NCBI RefSeq assembly: GCF_029335485.1 | Contig: NZ_JARJLM010000355.1 | Location: forward strand, 1-35,008 | Reading direction: 5' to 3' | Origin: Cupriavidus basilensis | GTDB taxonomy: Bacteria; Pseudomonadota; Gammaproteobacteria; Burkholderiales; Burkholderiaceae | DNA length: 35,008 nt | In this document: positions 17,995 through 25,416 of the stretch, piece by piece | Numbering within the stretch: the first letter of the stretch is position 1 | Layout: every line of letters starts with the position of its first letter | Notes under the pieces: generated by a model | Seen by the model: only the letters and a program-made list of their open reading frames with translations | The model's database searches: none | Told to the model about the DNA's origin: nothing | Position numbers and translations under genes: made by a program

Positions 17995-18441
17995 ATGAGC
18001 GACATGACTGGCAAGGCTGGCATGACAACCCCCAGCTTCGATTCGGTGCAGGTCGGCGACACGCTGCCCGCATTGACCCTGCCCCCGGTGGACCGCCGCA
18101 CGCTGGCGCTGTTCGCCGGCGCCTCCGGAGATCACCACCCCATCCATATCGACCTCGACTTCGCGCGCCGCGCCGGCCTGCCCGACGTGTTCGCCCACGG
18201 CATGCTGGGCATGGCGTGGCTGGGGCGGCTGCTCACCGGCTGGGCGCCGCAGTCGCGCCTGCGCCGTTTCGACGTGCGTTTCCAGGGCATCACCCATCTG
18301 GGCAATATCGTGCAGTGCAGTGGCCGCGTGGTTGGCAAGCTCGACGTCGACGGCGAACGCTGCGTGCGCATCGAGGTGCAAAGCGCCAACCAGTACGGAC
18401 AAACCAAGATCGCGGGCGAAGCGCTGGTCGCGTTGCCCTGA
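17995..18441 (+). CDS. MaoC-type (R)-specific enoyl-CoA hydratase
   Basis: A 148-residue hot-dog hydratase. The catalytic motif is intact: GASGDHHPIHIDLDFARRAG, with the Asp and His expected for (R)-specific enoyl-CoA hydration, followed by VFAHGMLGMAW, which lines the acyl pocket. It adds water to a trans-2-enoyl-CoA to give a (3R)-hydroxyacyl-CoA. GAAGGAG precedes ATG 17995, 10 bp after the preceding gene. It probably forms a complex with the non-catalytic partner just upstream. Confidence 0.9.
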   Translation: MSDMTGKAGMTTPSFDSVQVGDTLPALTLPPVDRRTLALFAGASGDHHPIHIDLDFARRAGLPDVFAHGMLGMAWLGRLLTGWAPQSRLRRFDVRFQGITHLGNIVQCSGRVVGKLDVDGERCVRIEVQSANQYGQTKIAGEALVALP

Positions 18442-18455
18442 GCCCCGTCTGCCAC

Positions 18456-18487
18456 TCCACATATCCACATATCCACATATCCGCATA
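18456..18487. repeat. 8-nt tandem repeat (4 units) between MaoC and SDR genes
   Basis: TCCACATA is repeated three times without change, followed by TCCGCATA. The array occupies the spacer between the MaoC stop and the strong AGGAG site of the SDR gene. Confidence 0.85.
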
Positions 18488-18504
18488 TCGCAGGAGACAT
18501 AGCC

Positions 18505-19335
18505 ATGACTCGAAAACTCGAAGGCAAGGTTGCCCTCGTCACCGGCGCCGGCCGTGGCATTGGCCGCGCGATCGCGCTCAAGCTGGCCAGCGAAGGCGCG
18601 CGCATCGTTATCAACGACCTCGATGCCGAACCGGCCCAGGAGGTGGTGCAGGCCATCCGCGACGTGGGCGGGGAGGCATCGGCCTGCGTCGGCAGCGTGA
18701 GCGCGCCGGACTTCGCCGAGCGCTTCGTCGGCACTGCCGTCAGTGAGTACAAGGGCCTTGACATCATCGTCAACAACGCCGGCTACACCTGGGACAACGT
18801 GATCCAGAAGATGACCGACGAGCAGTGGTACGCCATGCTCGACTGCCACCTGACGGCGCCGTTCCGCATCCTGCGCGCCGCGCAGCCGGTGATCCGCGGG
18901 TTCGCCAGGGCCGAAGCCGACGCCGGCACGCGCGTGGTGCGCAAGGTGGTCAATATTTCCTCGGTGGCCGGCCTGTTCGGCAACGCGGGCCAGGCGAACT
19001 ACGCCACCGCCAAGGCCGGCATCGTCGGCATGACGCAGACGCTGGCCAAGGAGTGGGGCCGCATGAACGTGACCGTCAACTGCGTGGCCTTCGGCCTGAT
19101 CAAGACCCGTCTGACCGGCAGCACCGCGGACGAAGCCACCGCCAATATCGAAGGGCGCGAGATCAGGGTCGGCGTCAACCCGGACCTGATGGCGATGATG
19201 GAACGGGCCATTCCGCTGGGCCGAGGCGGCACCCCCGACGAGGCCGCCGGCGCGGTGTACATGCTCTGCATTCCGGAGTCGGACTACGTGAGCGGCCAGA
19301 CGCTGATGTGCAGCGGCGGCATGACGGGAATCTGA
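18505..19335 (+). CDS. Short-chain dehydrogenase, probable (3R)-hydroxyacyl-CoA dehydrogenase
   Basis: A 276-residue classical SDR. The cofactor motif is TGAGRGIG (about residues 14-21), with NNAGYTWDN, the catalytic Ser in NISSVAGLFGN and the Tyr/Lys pair in YATAKAG. The protein is FabG-like and matches the dehydrogenase part of multifunctional enzyme type 2. With the (R)-hydratase and SCP2 thiolase beside it, oxidation of (3R)-hydroxyacyl-CoA to 3-ketoacyl-CoA is the most likely job, but a hydroxysteroid or other secondary alcohol is possible. AGGAGA precedes ATG 18505. Confidence 0.9.
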   Translation: MTRKLEGKVALVTGAGRGIGRAIALKLASEGARIVINDLDAEPAQEVVQAIRDVGGEASACVGSVSAPDFAERFVGTAVSEYKGLDIIVNNAGYTWDNVIQKMTDEQWYAMLDCHLTAPFRILRAAQPVIRGFARAEADAGTRVVRKVVNISSVAGLFGNAGQANYATAKAGIVGMTQTLAKEWGRMNVTVNCVAFGLIKTRLTGSTADEATANIEGREIRVGVNPDLMAMMERAIPLGRGGTPDEAAGAVYMLCIPESDYVSGQTLMCSGGMTGI

Positions 19336-19338
19336 ACC

Positions 19339-20490
19339 ATGCTGCCGCAACCGTACCGCCATCAATGGATGGACGAAGAGATCGAGGCCTTCCGCGAGCA
19401 GGTGCGCCGCTATGTCGCCGGCGAGCTGGCGCCGCACCTGGACGGCTGGCGCCGCCAGGGTTATATCCCGCGCGAGGTCTGGGGCCCGTTCGGGCAGATG
19501 GGTTTCCTGCTGCCTGAAATGGACGAGGCCTATGGCGGCGCCGGTGCCAGCCTGGCCTACCAGTGCGTGGTGCAGGACGAACTCGCCAAGGCCGAGGTGC
19601 CCGCCAATACCGCGGTGCACACCATCGCGGCGCACTACATCCTGGACTACGGCACCGAAGCGCAGAAACAACGCTGGCTGCCCAGGCTCGCCAGCGGCGA
19701 GATGCTGGCCGGCATCGCGCTCACCGAGCCCGGCTGTGGCTCCGATCTCCAGGCGCTGCGCACCCGCGCCCGGCGCGACGGCGATGCATATGTGATCGAC
19801 GGCGCCAAGACCTTCATCACCAACGGCTTCACCGCCAATCTGCTGGTGGTGGCGGTGCGCACCGGCGAGGCCGGCGGCCGGGGCGTGTCGCTGATCGTGC
19901 TGGAGACGGAGAATCTGCCCGGCTTCCAGGTCGGGCGGCGGCTGGAGAAGCTGGGCCAGCATGCCTCCGACACCGCCGAGCTGTCCTTCGATGGCGTGCG
20001 GGTGCCGGCCGATCGCCTGCTGGGCGGGGAGGAGGGCAGGGGCTTTGCCCAGCTGATGAGCCAGTTGCCCTATGAACGCATGCTGCTTGCGGTGCCGGCC
20101 GCGGCGGTGATCGAGCGCGCGGTGGCGCTGACGCTGGAGCACACCCAGCAGCGCAAGGCCTTCGGCCAGTCGCTGTACGATTTCCAGAACACCCGCTTCA
20201 AGCTCGCCGAGTGCGCCACGCTGGCCCATGTGGTGCGCAGCTTCGTCAACGACTGCATCCAGCGCCTGCTGGACGGCACGCTCGACGATACGGCGGCCTA
20301 TATGGCCAAGTGGTGGTGCACCGAGCAACAGGGCAAGGTGACCGACGAATGCCTGCAGCTCTTCGGCGGCTACGGCTACATGATGGAGTACCCGATCGCG
20401 CGCCTGTACGCGGACGCGCGCGTGCAGCGCATCTATGGCGGCGCCAACGAGATCATGAAGGAACTGATCGCGCGGAAACTGCCGGCATGA
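19339..20490 (+). CDS. Acyl-CoA dehydrogenase
   Basis: A 383-residue FAD-dependent acyl-CoA dehydrogenase that makes the 2,3-double bond. Signatures are ALTEPGCGSDL, ITNGFTANLL, GRRLEKLGQHASDTAEL, FGQSLYDFQNTRFKLAE and QLFGGYGYM. The catalytic base appears to be the Glu in LPYERMLLA, as in the long-chain type, because the short/medium-chain Glu position near the end reads YGGANE. The start lies four bases after the SDR stop with no clear Shine-Dalgarno, so translation probably depends on the upstream gene. Confidence 0.93.
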   Translation: MLPQPYRHQWMDEEIEAFREQVRRYVAGELAPHLDGWRRQGYIPREVWGPFGQMGFLLPEMDEAYGGAGASLAYQCVVQDELAKAEVPANTAVHTIAAHYILDYGTEAQKQRWLPRLASGEMLAGIALTEPGCGSDLQALRTRARRDGDAYVIDGAKTFITNGFTANLLVVAVRTGEAGGRGVSLIVLETENLPGFQVGRRLEKLGQHASDTAELSFDGVRVPADRLLGGEEGRGFAQLMSQLPYERMLLAVPAAAVIERAVALTLEHTQQRKAFGQSLYDFQNTRFKLAECATLAHVVRSFVNDCIQRLLDGTLDDTAAYMAKWWCTEQQGKVTDECLQLFGGYGYMMEYPIARLYADARVQRIYGGANEIMKELIARKLPA

Positions 20491-20511
20491 AGCGCCGCTG
20501 GTATCTGGCGC

Positions 20512-20547
20512 ACTCCACGCAGTACACGCACTCCACGCAATACACGC
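20512..20547. repeat. 9-nt tandem repeat (4 units) before the enoyl-CoA hydratase gene
   Basis: ACTCCACGC, AGTACACGC, ACTCCACGC and AATACACGC form two 18-nt units, each made of two related 9-mers. The array ends 16 bp before ATG 20564. Confidence 0.85.
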
Positions 20548-20563
20548 ATATGCGGAGGAAGCA

Positions 20564-21373
20564 ATGCAACAATCCGACGGTGTGAGCTGGGGCATGGCCG
20601 ATGAGATCGGCCGCATCGTGCTGAGCCGGCCCGAACGCGCGAACTCGCTGACCCTCGCCGCCAGCCGCGCGCTGGTGCGTGCGATCGACGACGTGCTGGC
20701 GCGCAAGCCGCGCGCGGTGCTGCTCGCCGCCGAAGGGCGCATCTTCTGCGCCGGCGGCGACATCGGCGAGTTCGCGGCGGCGGGGACGGCGCTCGATGCG
20801 CTGGTGGACGACATCCTCACCCCCTTGCACCCGGCACTGTACCGGCTGGCCACGGCGCCGCTGCCGGTGGTGGCCGCGGTCAACGGGCCGGTGGCCGGCG
20901 CGGGCATCGGCCTGGCGCTATGCGCGGACTTTGTGCTGGGAACGCCGTCGACGGTGCTGCGCACCGGCTATGCCGCCATAGGACTGTCGCCCGATGCCGG
21001 GGCCTCGTACTTCCTGGCCCGCCGTGTCGGCGCCGTGCGGGCGCAGCAGTGGCTGATGCTCAGCGAGGCGATCGACGCGCAGCGCTGCCTCCAGCATGGG
21101 GCGATCGATGCCCTGCACCCGGAAGCCGAACTCGCCGGGGCCGCCGAGGCGCTGGTGGCGCGGCTGGCGCGCGCGGCGGGCGGCTCGCTCGCCGCCATCA
21201 AGACCCTGTGCAGTGGCACGCCCGCGCGCGGCCTGCGGGAGCACCTCGCGCTGGAGCAGGCGTTGCTTGTGGCGCGTGCCGGCAGCGCCGATGCGCGGGA
21301 AGGCGTGCAGGCGTTTATCGAGAAGCGGACGCCGCGGTTCACGGGCGGCGAGCCGGCGAGCGGCATGCCGTGA
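20564..21373 (+). CDS. Enoyl-CoA hydratase/isomerase family protein
   Basis: A 269-residue crotonase-fold protein. The oxyanion-hole segments are FCAGGDIGEF and GPVAGAGIGLALCADF; the second acid position lies in SPDAGASYFLARRVG, where an Asp replaces the more common Glu, a feature seen in isomerase-like members such as PaaG. It may act as an isomerase for double bonds the main cycle cannot process, or as a hydratase. GGAGG precedes ATG 20564. Last gene of the catabolic operon, convergent with the serine hydrolase gene. Confidence 0.9.
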   Translation: MQQSDGVSWGMADEIGRIVLSRPERANSLTLAASRALVRAIDDVLARKPRAVLLAAEGRIFCAGGDIGEFAAAGTALDALVDDILTPLHPALYRLATAPLPVVAAVNGPVAGAGIGLALCADFVLGTPSTVLRTGYAAIGLSPDAGASYFLARRVGAVRAQQWLMLSEAIDAQRCLQHGAIDALHPEAELAGAAEALVARLARAAGGSLAAIKTLCSGTPARGLREHLALEQALLVARAGSADAREGVQAFIEKRTPRFTGGEPASGMP

Positions 21374-21403
21374 GCGGACTGGCCGGCCGCGCCCGGGCCT
21401 GGC

Positions 21404-22759
21404 CTATCGCGGAATCGCCGCATAGATGGCTTTGGCGGCACCCGCGAACGCCTCCGGGGATTCAACCGGCCGGCGCGGTGCCGGTGCGGCCGGTGCCGCG
21501 CTGGCGCTGATGGCCCGTGGCGCGGAGTCCGGATTGGACGAAAACTTCACGATCGTCAGCGCCTTCTTCGGGTTGATATAGATCTTCTGGCCGAAGCGCC
21601 CGCTTGCCTCGATGGAGCCGTCGCCGTCGTTCACCTGGTACCAGTAGTCCCGGTACGCGTAGTTGCTTCTGCCGTTGGCCAGGTTGCCCTTGGCAAACAA
21701 TGCCTGGTTGCCGTTGGGCCTCAGGGCAAGGCGAACCGCCTTGCCAGGGATGCCGTCGGGGTCCGCTCCCGCACTGGCCTTGCGGATGGCCTCGGCAAAG
21801 CGGGCAGCGTCGCGCAGGGTGCTGTTCATGCCGCCGCTGGCCATCTCGGTGCCGAGCGGGTCCACCTGGATATAGGCATCGTCCTGTGCGAACTTCGACC
21901 AGATCCGCTCGGAGACCAGCGCGCTCCAGGACTGGCCGGTGATCCTGCGCAGCGCCCAGGCAACCGCCTCGGGCGAACCGTTCTGGTAGTACCAGACCCT
22001 GGCCCCGGTGGCGTCCTGTGGATGGCGGGCGACTTTCAGGAAGTCGTAGATATTGTCGGGCGCACCCTCCCGGCGGGGCACGATGCCAACGGCGCCGAAC
22101 AGGCCGAGATCCGGAGGCAGGCTCGCGGGGTAGCTCAGCGCGACCTCCATGTCCAGGTTCTGCTGGATCGTCGCTTCCCCGAAGGGATTCCCGGCAAGTT
22201 CCGGCACGTACGTTGCCAGCTTTGCCTGGGGATCCAGCTTGCCTTCGTCGATCAGCATGGCGGCAAGCAGGCCGGTGATCGACTTCGTCATCGAGGCCCA
22301 GATATGCGGCTGCCGGGGGCCGAAGGAATCGAAGTAGCGTTCGTAGAGAACCTGCCCCTCGTGCAGGACGATGAAGCCGTCGGTGTACGTATCGCGCAGG
22401 TAGCTGGATAGCCTGACCGGCTTCCCGTCGCATTCGAATGTCACATCGTCGAGATTCCCCGCCGGATGTGCCGGCAGTGGCAGGGCGGAAGCGGCACGAT
22501 CGATGCCGGCGGTAGGCGAGGTCTCGCGGGTGTGGCGGAATGCCCATCGGAGGTTCGGCAGCTGGAATGCATTGGCTTTGGTGACGCGCTTGTCCGGTGC
22601 GGGCGGAAAGCCCTGCATCACGCCAAGCCGGACCGGGTCGGTGGTGTCGGCCTGGCCCTGTGCATTGGCCAGGGCGGATGCGGCCGCCACCATGGCCGCG
22701 ACTGCAATCGATGCGCCGCCGCGCGTCTTGCTTGCGCTGTACGCGCTTGTTGCCTGCAT
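21404..22759 (-). CDS. Exported serine hydrolase, beta-lactamase family (class C type)
   Basis: A 451-residue protein with a signal sequence ending near ANAQG and a class C beta-lactamase/esterase fold. The SxxK nucleophile motif is ASMTKSITG (about residue 165); YYQN is a plausible YxN equivalent. The far C-terminus carries an Ala/Pro-rich linker (SASAAPAAPAPRRP) and a short tail. The Met at 22759 is favoured over one 11 codons upstream, because GGAGA is correctly spaced before it and it starts the signal peptide directly. The substrate is unknown; peptidoglycan or ester substrates are possible. It is divergent from the PagL-like gene. Confidence 0.87.
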   Translation of the reverse strand: MQATSAYSASKTRGGASIAVAAMVAAASALANAQGQADTTDPVRLGVMQGFPPAPDKRVTKANAFQLPNLRWAFRHTRETSPTAGIDRAASALPLPAHPAGNLDDVTFECDGKPVRLSSYLRDTYTDGFIVLHEGQVLYERYFDSFGPRQPHIWASMTKSITGLLAAMLIDEGKLDPQAKLATYVPELAGNPFGEATIQQNLDMEVALSYPASLPPDLGLFGAVGIVPRREGAPDNIYDFLKVARHPQDATGARVWYYQNGSPEAVAWALRRITGQSWSALVSERIWSKFAQDDAYIQVDPLGTEMASGGMNSTLRDAARFAEAIRKASAGADPDGIPGKAVRLALRPNGNQALFAKGNLANGRSNYAYRDYWYQVNDGDGSIEASGRFGQKIYINPKKALTIVKFSSNPDSAPRAISASAAPAAPAPRRPVESPEAFAGAAKAIYAAIPR

Positions 22760-23016
22760 GGTGTCTCCATCGCGATTCGTGGTTTCCGCCATAGTCTGGG
22801 AGACACCGGCTGTCGCCGCAATGCATCATCGGCTATGAGGACATAGCCAAAGGGAATGTGGCAATCGGGGGCGGGAGAGCCTGCATGCGCGTGCAAGCCG
22901 GAATCGTGCCTCGGTGTCTTTTCCACCTTGCTGCGCGATGAATGCTCCGCACGGTCCTCAGGAAATTGAACTACGCTGGGAAGAGTGCCGCGGCTGCGTT
23001 ACAAGAGGATCCCACA

Positions 23017-23580
23017 ATGCGCACCTCCCGCTTTGCCGCCATCCTCATGCTCTGCGGCGGCAGCGCCCTGGCCCAGGCGGGGCCGCCCGTCGCCGGCGCG
23101 GGCCGGTTCGAGCCGCCTCGCGCCGGCATCTCCCTTGGCGCAGCCCCTGAAGCCTCCCTTGCCCGCTTCGAGGTCCGCTGGGACCTGAAGCAGGATCTCT
23201 GGTCGCCCGTATCCGGGTGGTTACGGCTGCGCCTGGGCCTGGAAGCCTCCGTCGGCGCCTGGGATCCGCACGGCGGCAGCAGCGGCGTGATGGGCGACAT
23301 CGGTCTGACGCCCGTGCTCCGCCTGCAGGGCGCAGGCCGCACAGGCTTCTTCACAGACCTTGGCGTGGGCGCCCACCTGCTCTCGCGCACGCGGATCTCG
23401 GATTCGACCGTCTTCTCCACGGCGTTCCAGTTCGGCGACCGGCTGGGCGTCGGCTATCACTTCGGCGATGCCGCCGGCTCCGAGCTTGCGCTGCGCCTGC
23501 AGCATTACTCCAACGGCAGGATCAAGCGGCCCAACCCTGGCATCAATTTCCTGCTGCTGCAGTACTCGGCTCAGTTTTGA
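23017..23580 (+). CDS. pagL: PagL-like lipid A 3-O-deacylase (acyloxyacyl hydrolase family)
   Basis: A 187-residue outer-membrane beta-barrel. A signal peptide ends at ALAQA; beta-strand periodicity follows and the last residue is Phe, as in outer-membrane proteins. The PagL signature is near the C-terminus: LQHYSNGRIKRPNPGINF, where the His and Ser match the known catalytic pair. The third catalytic residue in the Pseudomonas enzyme, a Glu about 14 positions after the His, appears to be Asn here. Such proteins remove the 3-position acyl chain from lipid A. AGAGGA precedes ATG 23017; an upstream Met in frame would lengthen the leader without a ribosome-binding site. Confidence 0.85.
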   Translation: MRTSRFAAILMLCGGSALAQAGPPVAGAGRFEPPRAGISLGAAPEASLARFEVRWDLKQDLWSPVSGWLRLRLGLEASVGAWDPHGGSSGVMGDIGLTPVLRLQGAGRTGFFTDLGVGAHLLSRTRISDSTVFSTAFQFGDRLGVGYHFGDAAGSELALRLQHYSNGRIKRPNPGINFLLLQYSAQF

Positions 23581-23586
23581 GAAAGG

Positions 23587-23725
23587 CGCGGACGGCTTGC
23601 GGGCGCCCATGATGCCGACCTGGATCAAGCGTCCGCCGTCCGCCGGCGAGCGGACGTTGCGCTCCAGGCAGGGGGCGCCGGTGAAGTCGATGATGATATC
23701 GACGAGATCGCGACCGGCTTCGAAA
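23587..23725 (-). pseudogene. Remnant of an NAD(P)H:quinone oxidoreductase (MDR family)
   Basis: One minus-strand frame reads GRDLVDIIIDFTGAPCLERN, then VRSPADGGRLIQVGIMGARK. This is the nucleotide-binding-domain stretch of PIG3-type quinone oxidoreductases (family pattern GVDVILD-x-V-G-x-x-x-L-x-x-N, then GGRLVQ-x-G). The similarity stops on both sides: downstream it runs into the antisense of pagL, and upstream no cofactor loop follows. The last ~35 codons of the MFS gene cross the same bases in a different frame. Only this ~45-residue piece is recognisable. Confidence 0.6.
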
Positions 23726-25160
23726 CGCCTGCGGCAGGTTGAGGCAAGCGAGGCGGAGGAGACCAGCCAGCGATGGCGTGCTCGCCGGTCCGGTGAGCCT
23801 GCGTTCGGGATCTCAATGCGGAAGGCGCCCAGCGCGAGCCGATTCGATCAGCCAGCGATCTGGAGGTCGAGTTCCCTAGGGTATCAAGGGAGCGAACGCG
23901 CGGCTGGAGCGGTGGACTTCCTCGCGCCCGTCCATTCAACCGGCCCGGGGGAAGCGTGCCGGCGCGCTGCCGCTGGCCCGGTCGCAGGAATGCGAACGCG
24001 ATCAGCGCAGCCAGGGCCAGGCACGCAGCGGCGAGGAAAGCGCTGGCCGGGTGCAGCCGCCACAGCGCCCCGGCGATCAGCGACGCAGGCAGGTAGAGCA
24101 GGCCGGTCACGAAGTTGTAGAGCCCGATCGCGGAGGCGCGCCGCTCCAGTTCGATATCCGCGATGAACGCCTTGCTCTGGGCCTCGTCGATGGCAAAGAA
24201 CACACCGTAGAGCACGAACAGGACCATGGTCTGCCATTGCCGGGTCGCGAACGCGAATCCAAGGCTCATCAACAGATAGATCAGGTAGCCCAGCATGATG
24301 ATGCGCGCGCGTCCCACGCTGTCGCCGAGCCGGCCTATCAGCGGCGAAGCCACCACGAAGGAGAGATTGAACAAGGCGTAAAGCAGCACGATGTCCTTGA
24401 CGGAAAAACCGGTGCCGTGCGCCCGCAGCAGCAGAAAGCCAAAGCTGAAATAGGCGAGCGAAAAAATGCCCGCCGGGACCAGGTAGCGCTTGAAATCCGG
24501 GCTGAGGGTTTCCCACGTATCGAGCATGTTCTCGCGCCCGTGCCGGACCCCCGGCTGGTCCGTGATGAAGCACAAGACCACGATGCTCAGCAGGGCGGGA
24601 ACGAGCGCGATCCAGAAGAGTATCCGGAACGTCCGGGCGCCCTCGCCAAGCCACGAGAGCAGGGCATAGGCCGCGAGGGGACCGGCGACCGCGCCTGCCT
24701 TGTCCAGCGCCTTGTGTACGCCAAACGAATAGCCCCTGCGTTCCTGGTCGGCCAGCGCCGACAACCAGGCGTCGCGCGGTGGTCCCCGGAAGCCCTTGCC
24801 CAGCCGCTCGACGACACGGAAGACACCGAGCCCGGCGAGCGTGGTGGCGGCTAGCAGGATGATCTTGGCCAGCGTGGAGAAGCCATATCCGGCCAGGGCA
24901 AAGACCTTGCGCCTGCCGCTGCGGTCCGACAGCCAGCCGGCGAAGTAATTCAGCGAGGAGGCGGATAGATCGGCCAGCCCTTCGATCATGCCGAGCAAGG
25001 CGGCAGATGCCCCGGCGATCGTCGTGAAGAAGATGGCGAACACGGAGAAGATCATCTCGGAACTGAGATCGGTCAGGAAACTGACCAGACCGAGCTTGAG
25101 CACGTCGGGATGCACGTCAAACCTGCTGGCCATCTCGTCGGTCGATACTGGATTCTTCAT
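23625..25160 (-). CDS. Major facilitator superfamily transporter with unusual C-terminal extension
   Basis: A 511-residue protein whose first ~400 residues are a 12-helix MFS carrier. The loop after helix 2 has GWLSDRSGRRKVF, and the second half repeats it as GRLGDSVGRARI; TDLSSEMIFSVFAIFF starts helix 1. The substrate is unknown. After about AFAFLRPGQ the next ~111 residues are Arg/Ser/Pro-rich, carry no membrane segment and run through a decayed quinone oxidoreductase remnant in another frame, so the original stop has probably been lost. The start Met at 25160 is plausible; the next Met is ten codons in (MASRFDVHP). Confidence 0.88.
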   Translation of the reverse strand: MKNPVSTDEMASRFDVHPDVLKLGLVSFLTDLSSEMIFSVFAIFFTTIAGASAALLGMIEGLADLSASSLNYFAGWLSDRSGRRKVFALAGYGFSTLAKIILLAATTLAGLGVFRVVERLGKGFRGPPRDAWLSALADQERRGYSFGVHKALDKAGAVAGPLAAYALLSWLGEGARTFRILFWIALVPALLSIVVLCFITDQPGVRHGRENMLDTWETLSPDFKRYLVPAGIFSLAYFSFGFLLLRAHGTGFSVKDIVLLYALFNLSFVVASPLIGRLGDSVGRARIIMLGYLIYLLMSLGFAFATRQWQTMVLFVLYGVFFAIDEAQSKAFIADIELERRASAIGLYNFVTGLLYLPASLIAGALWRLHPASAFLAAACLALAALIAFAFLRPGQRQRAGTLPPGRLNGRARGSPPLQPRVRSLDTLGNSTSRSLADRIGSRWAPSALRSRTQAHRTGEHAIAGWSPPPRLPQPAAGVSKPVAISSISSSTSPAPPAWSATSARRRTADA

Positions 25161-25416
25161 GCGGGTCCCCGGCGCTCATGGTCTGAGTCTAGGTCAAGCC
25201 CGCAACCTTGCGGATGCCGCAGCCTGCCTGTGCGCTTCAGGCTGGAACGGCAGAGCAAGCGGGGCGGGTGGGATCCTCGCATTCCGCCGCCAGCGCGTTC
25301 CGCCGGAACTTGCTACATTGCTCGCTGCTGGCAGGCCGCGCTTGTCCCTTGCCGGCCAGATCCCGCGGCGCCGGTGCCACCTGCCCGCCGCATGCCAAAC
25401 GACCCAGGAGACCCAA

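Noticed and set aside
9420-20547. CRISPR array interpretation of the spacer repeats
   Set aside because: Units are 8-18 nt, adjacent without spacers, and differ between gaps; there is no repeat-spacer pattern.
17902-20964. Very long minus-strand open frame (over 1000 codons) across the acyl-CoA operon
   Set aside because: It lies antisense to five well-supported genes. It is His/Gln/Ala-rich in the way GC-skewed shadow frames are, and it has no domain or ribosome-binding site.
23625-23960. Considering the C-terminal 111 residues of the MFS protein as a functional domain
   Set aside because: The residues are Arg/Ser/Pro-rich without motif and overlap a recognisable oxidoreductase remnant in another frame.
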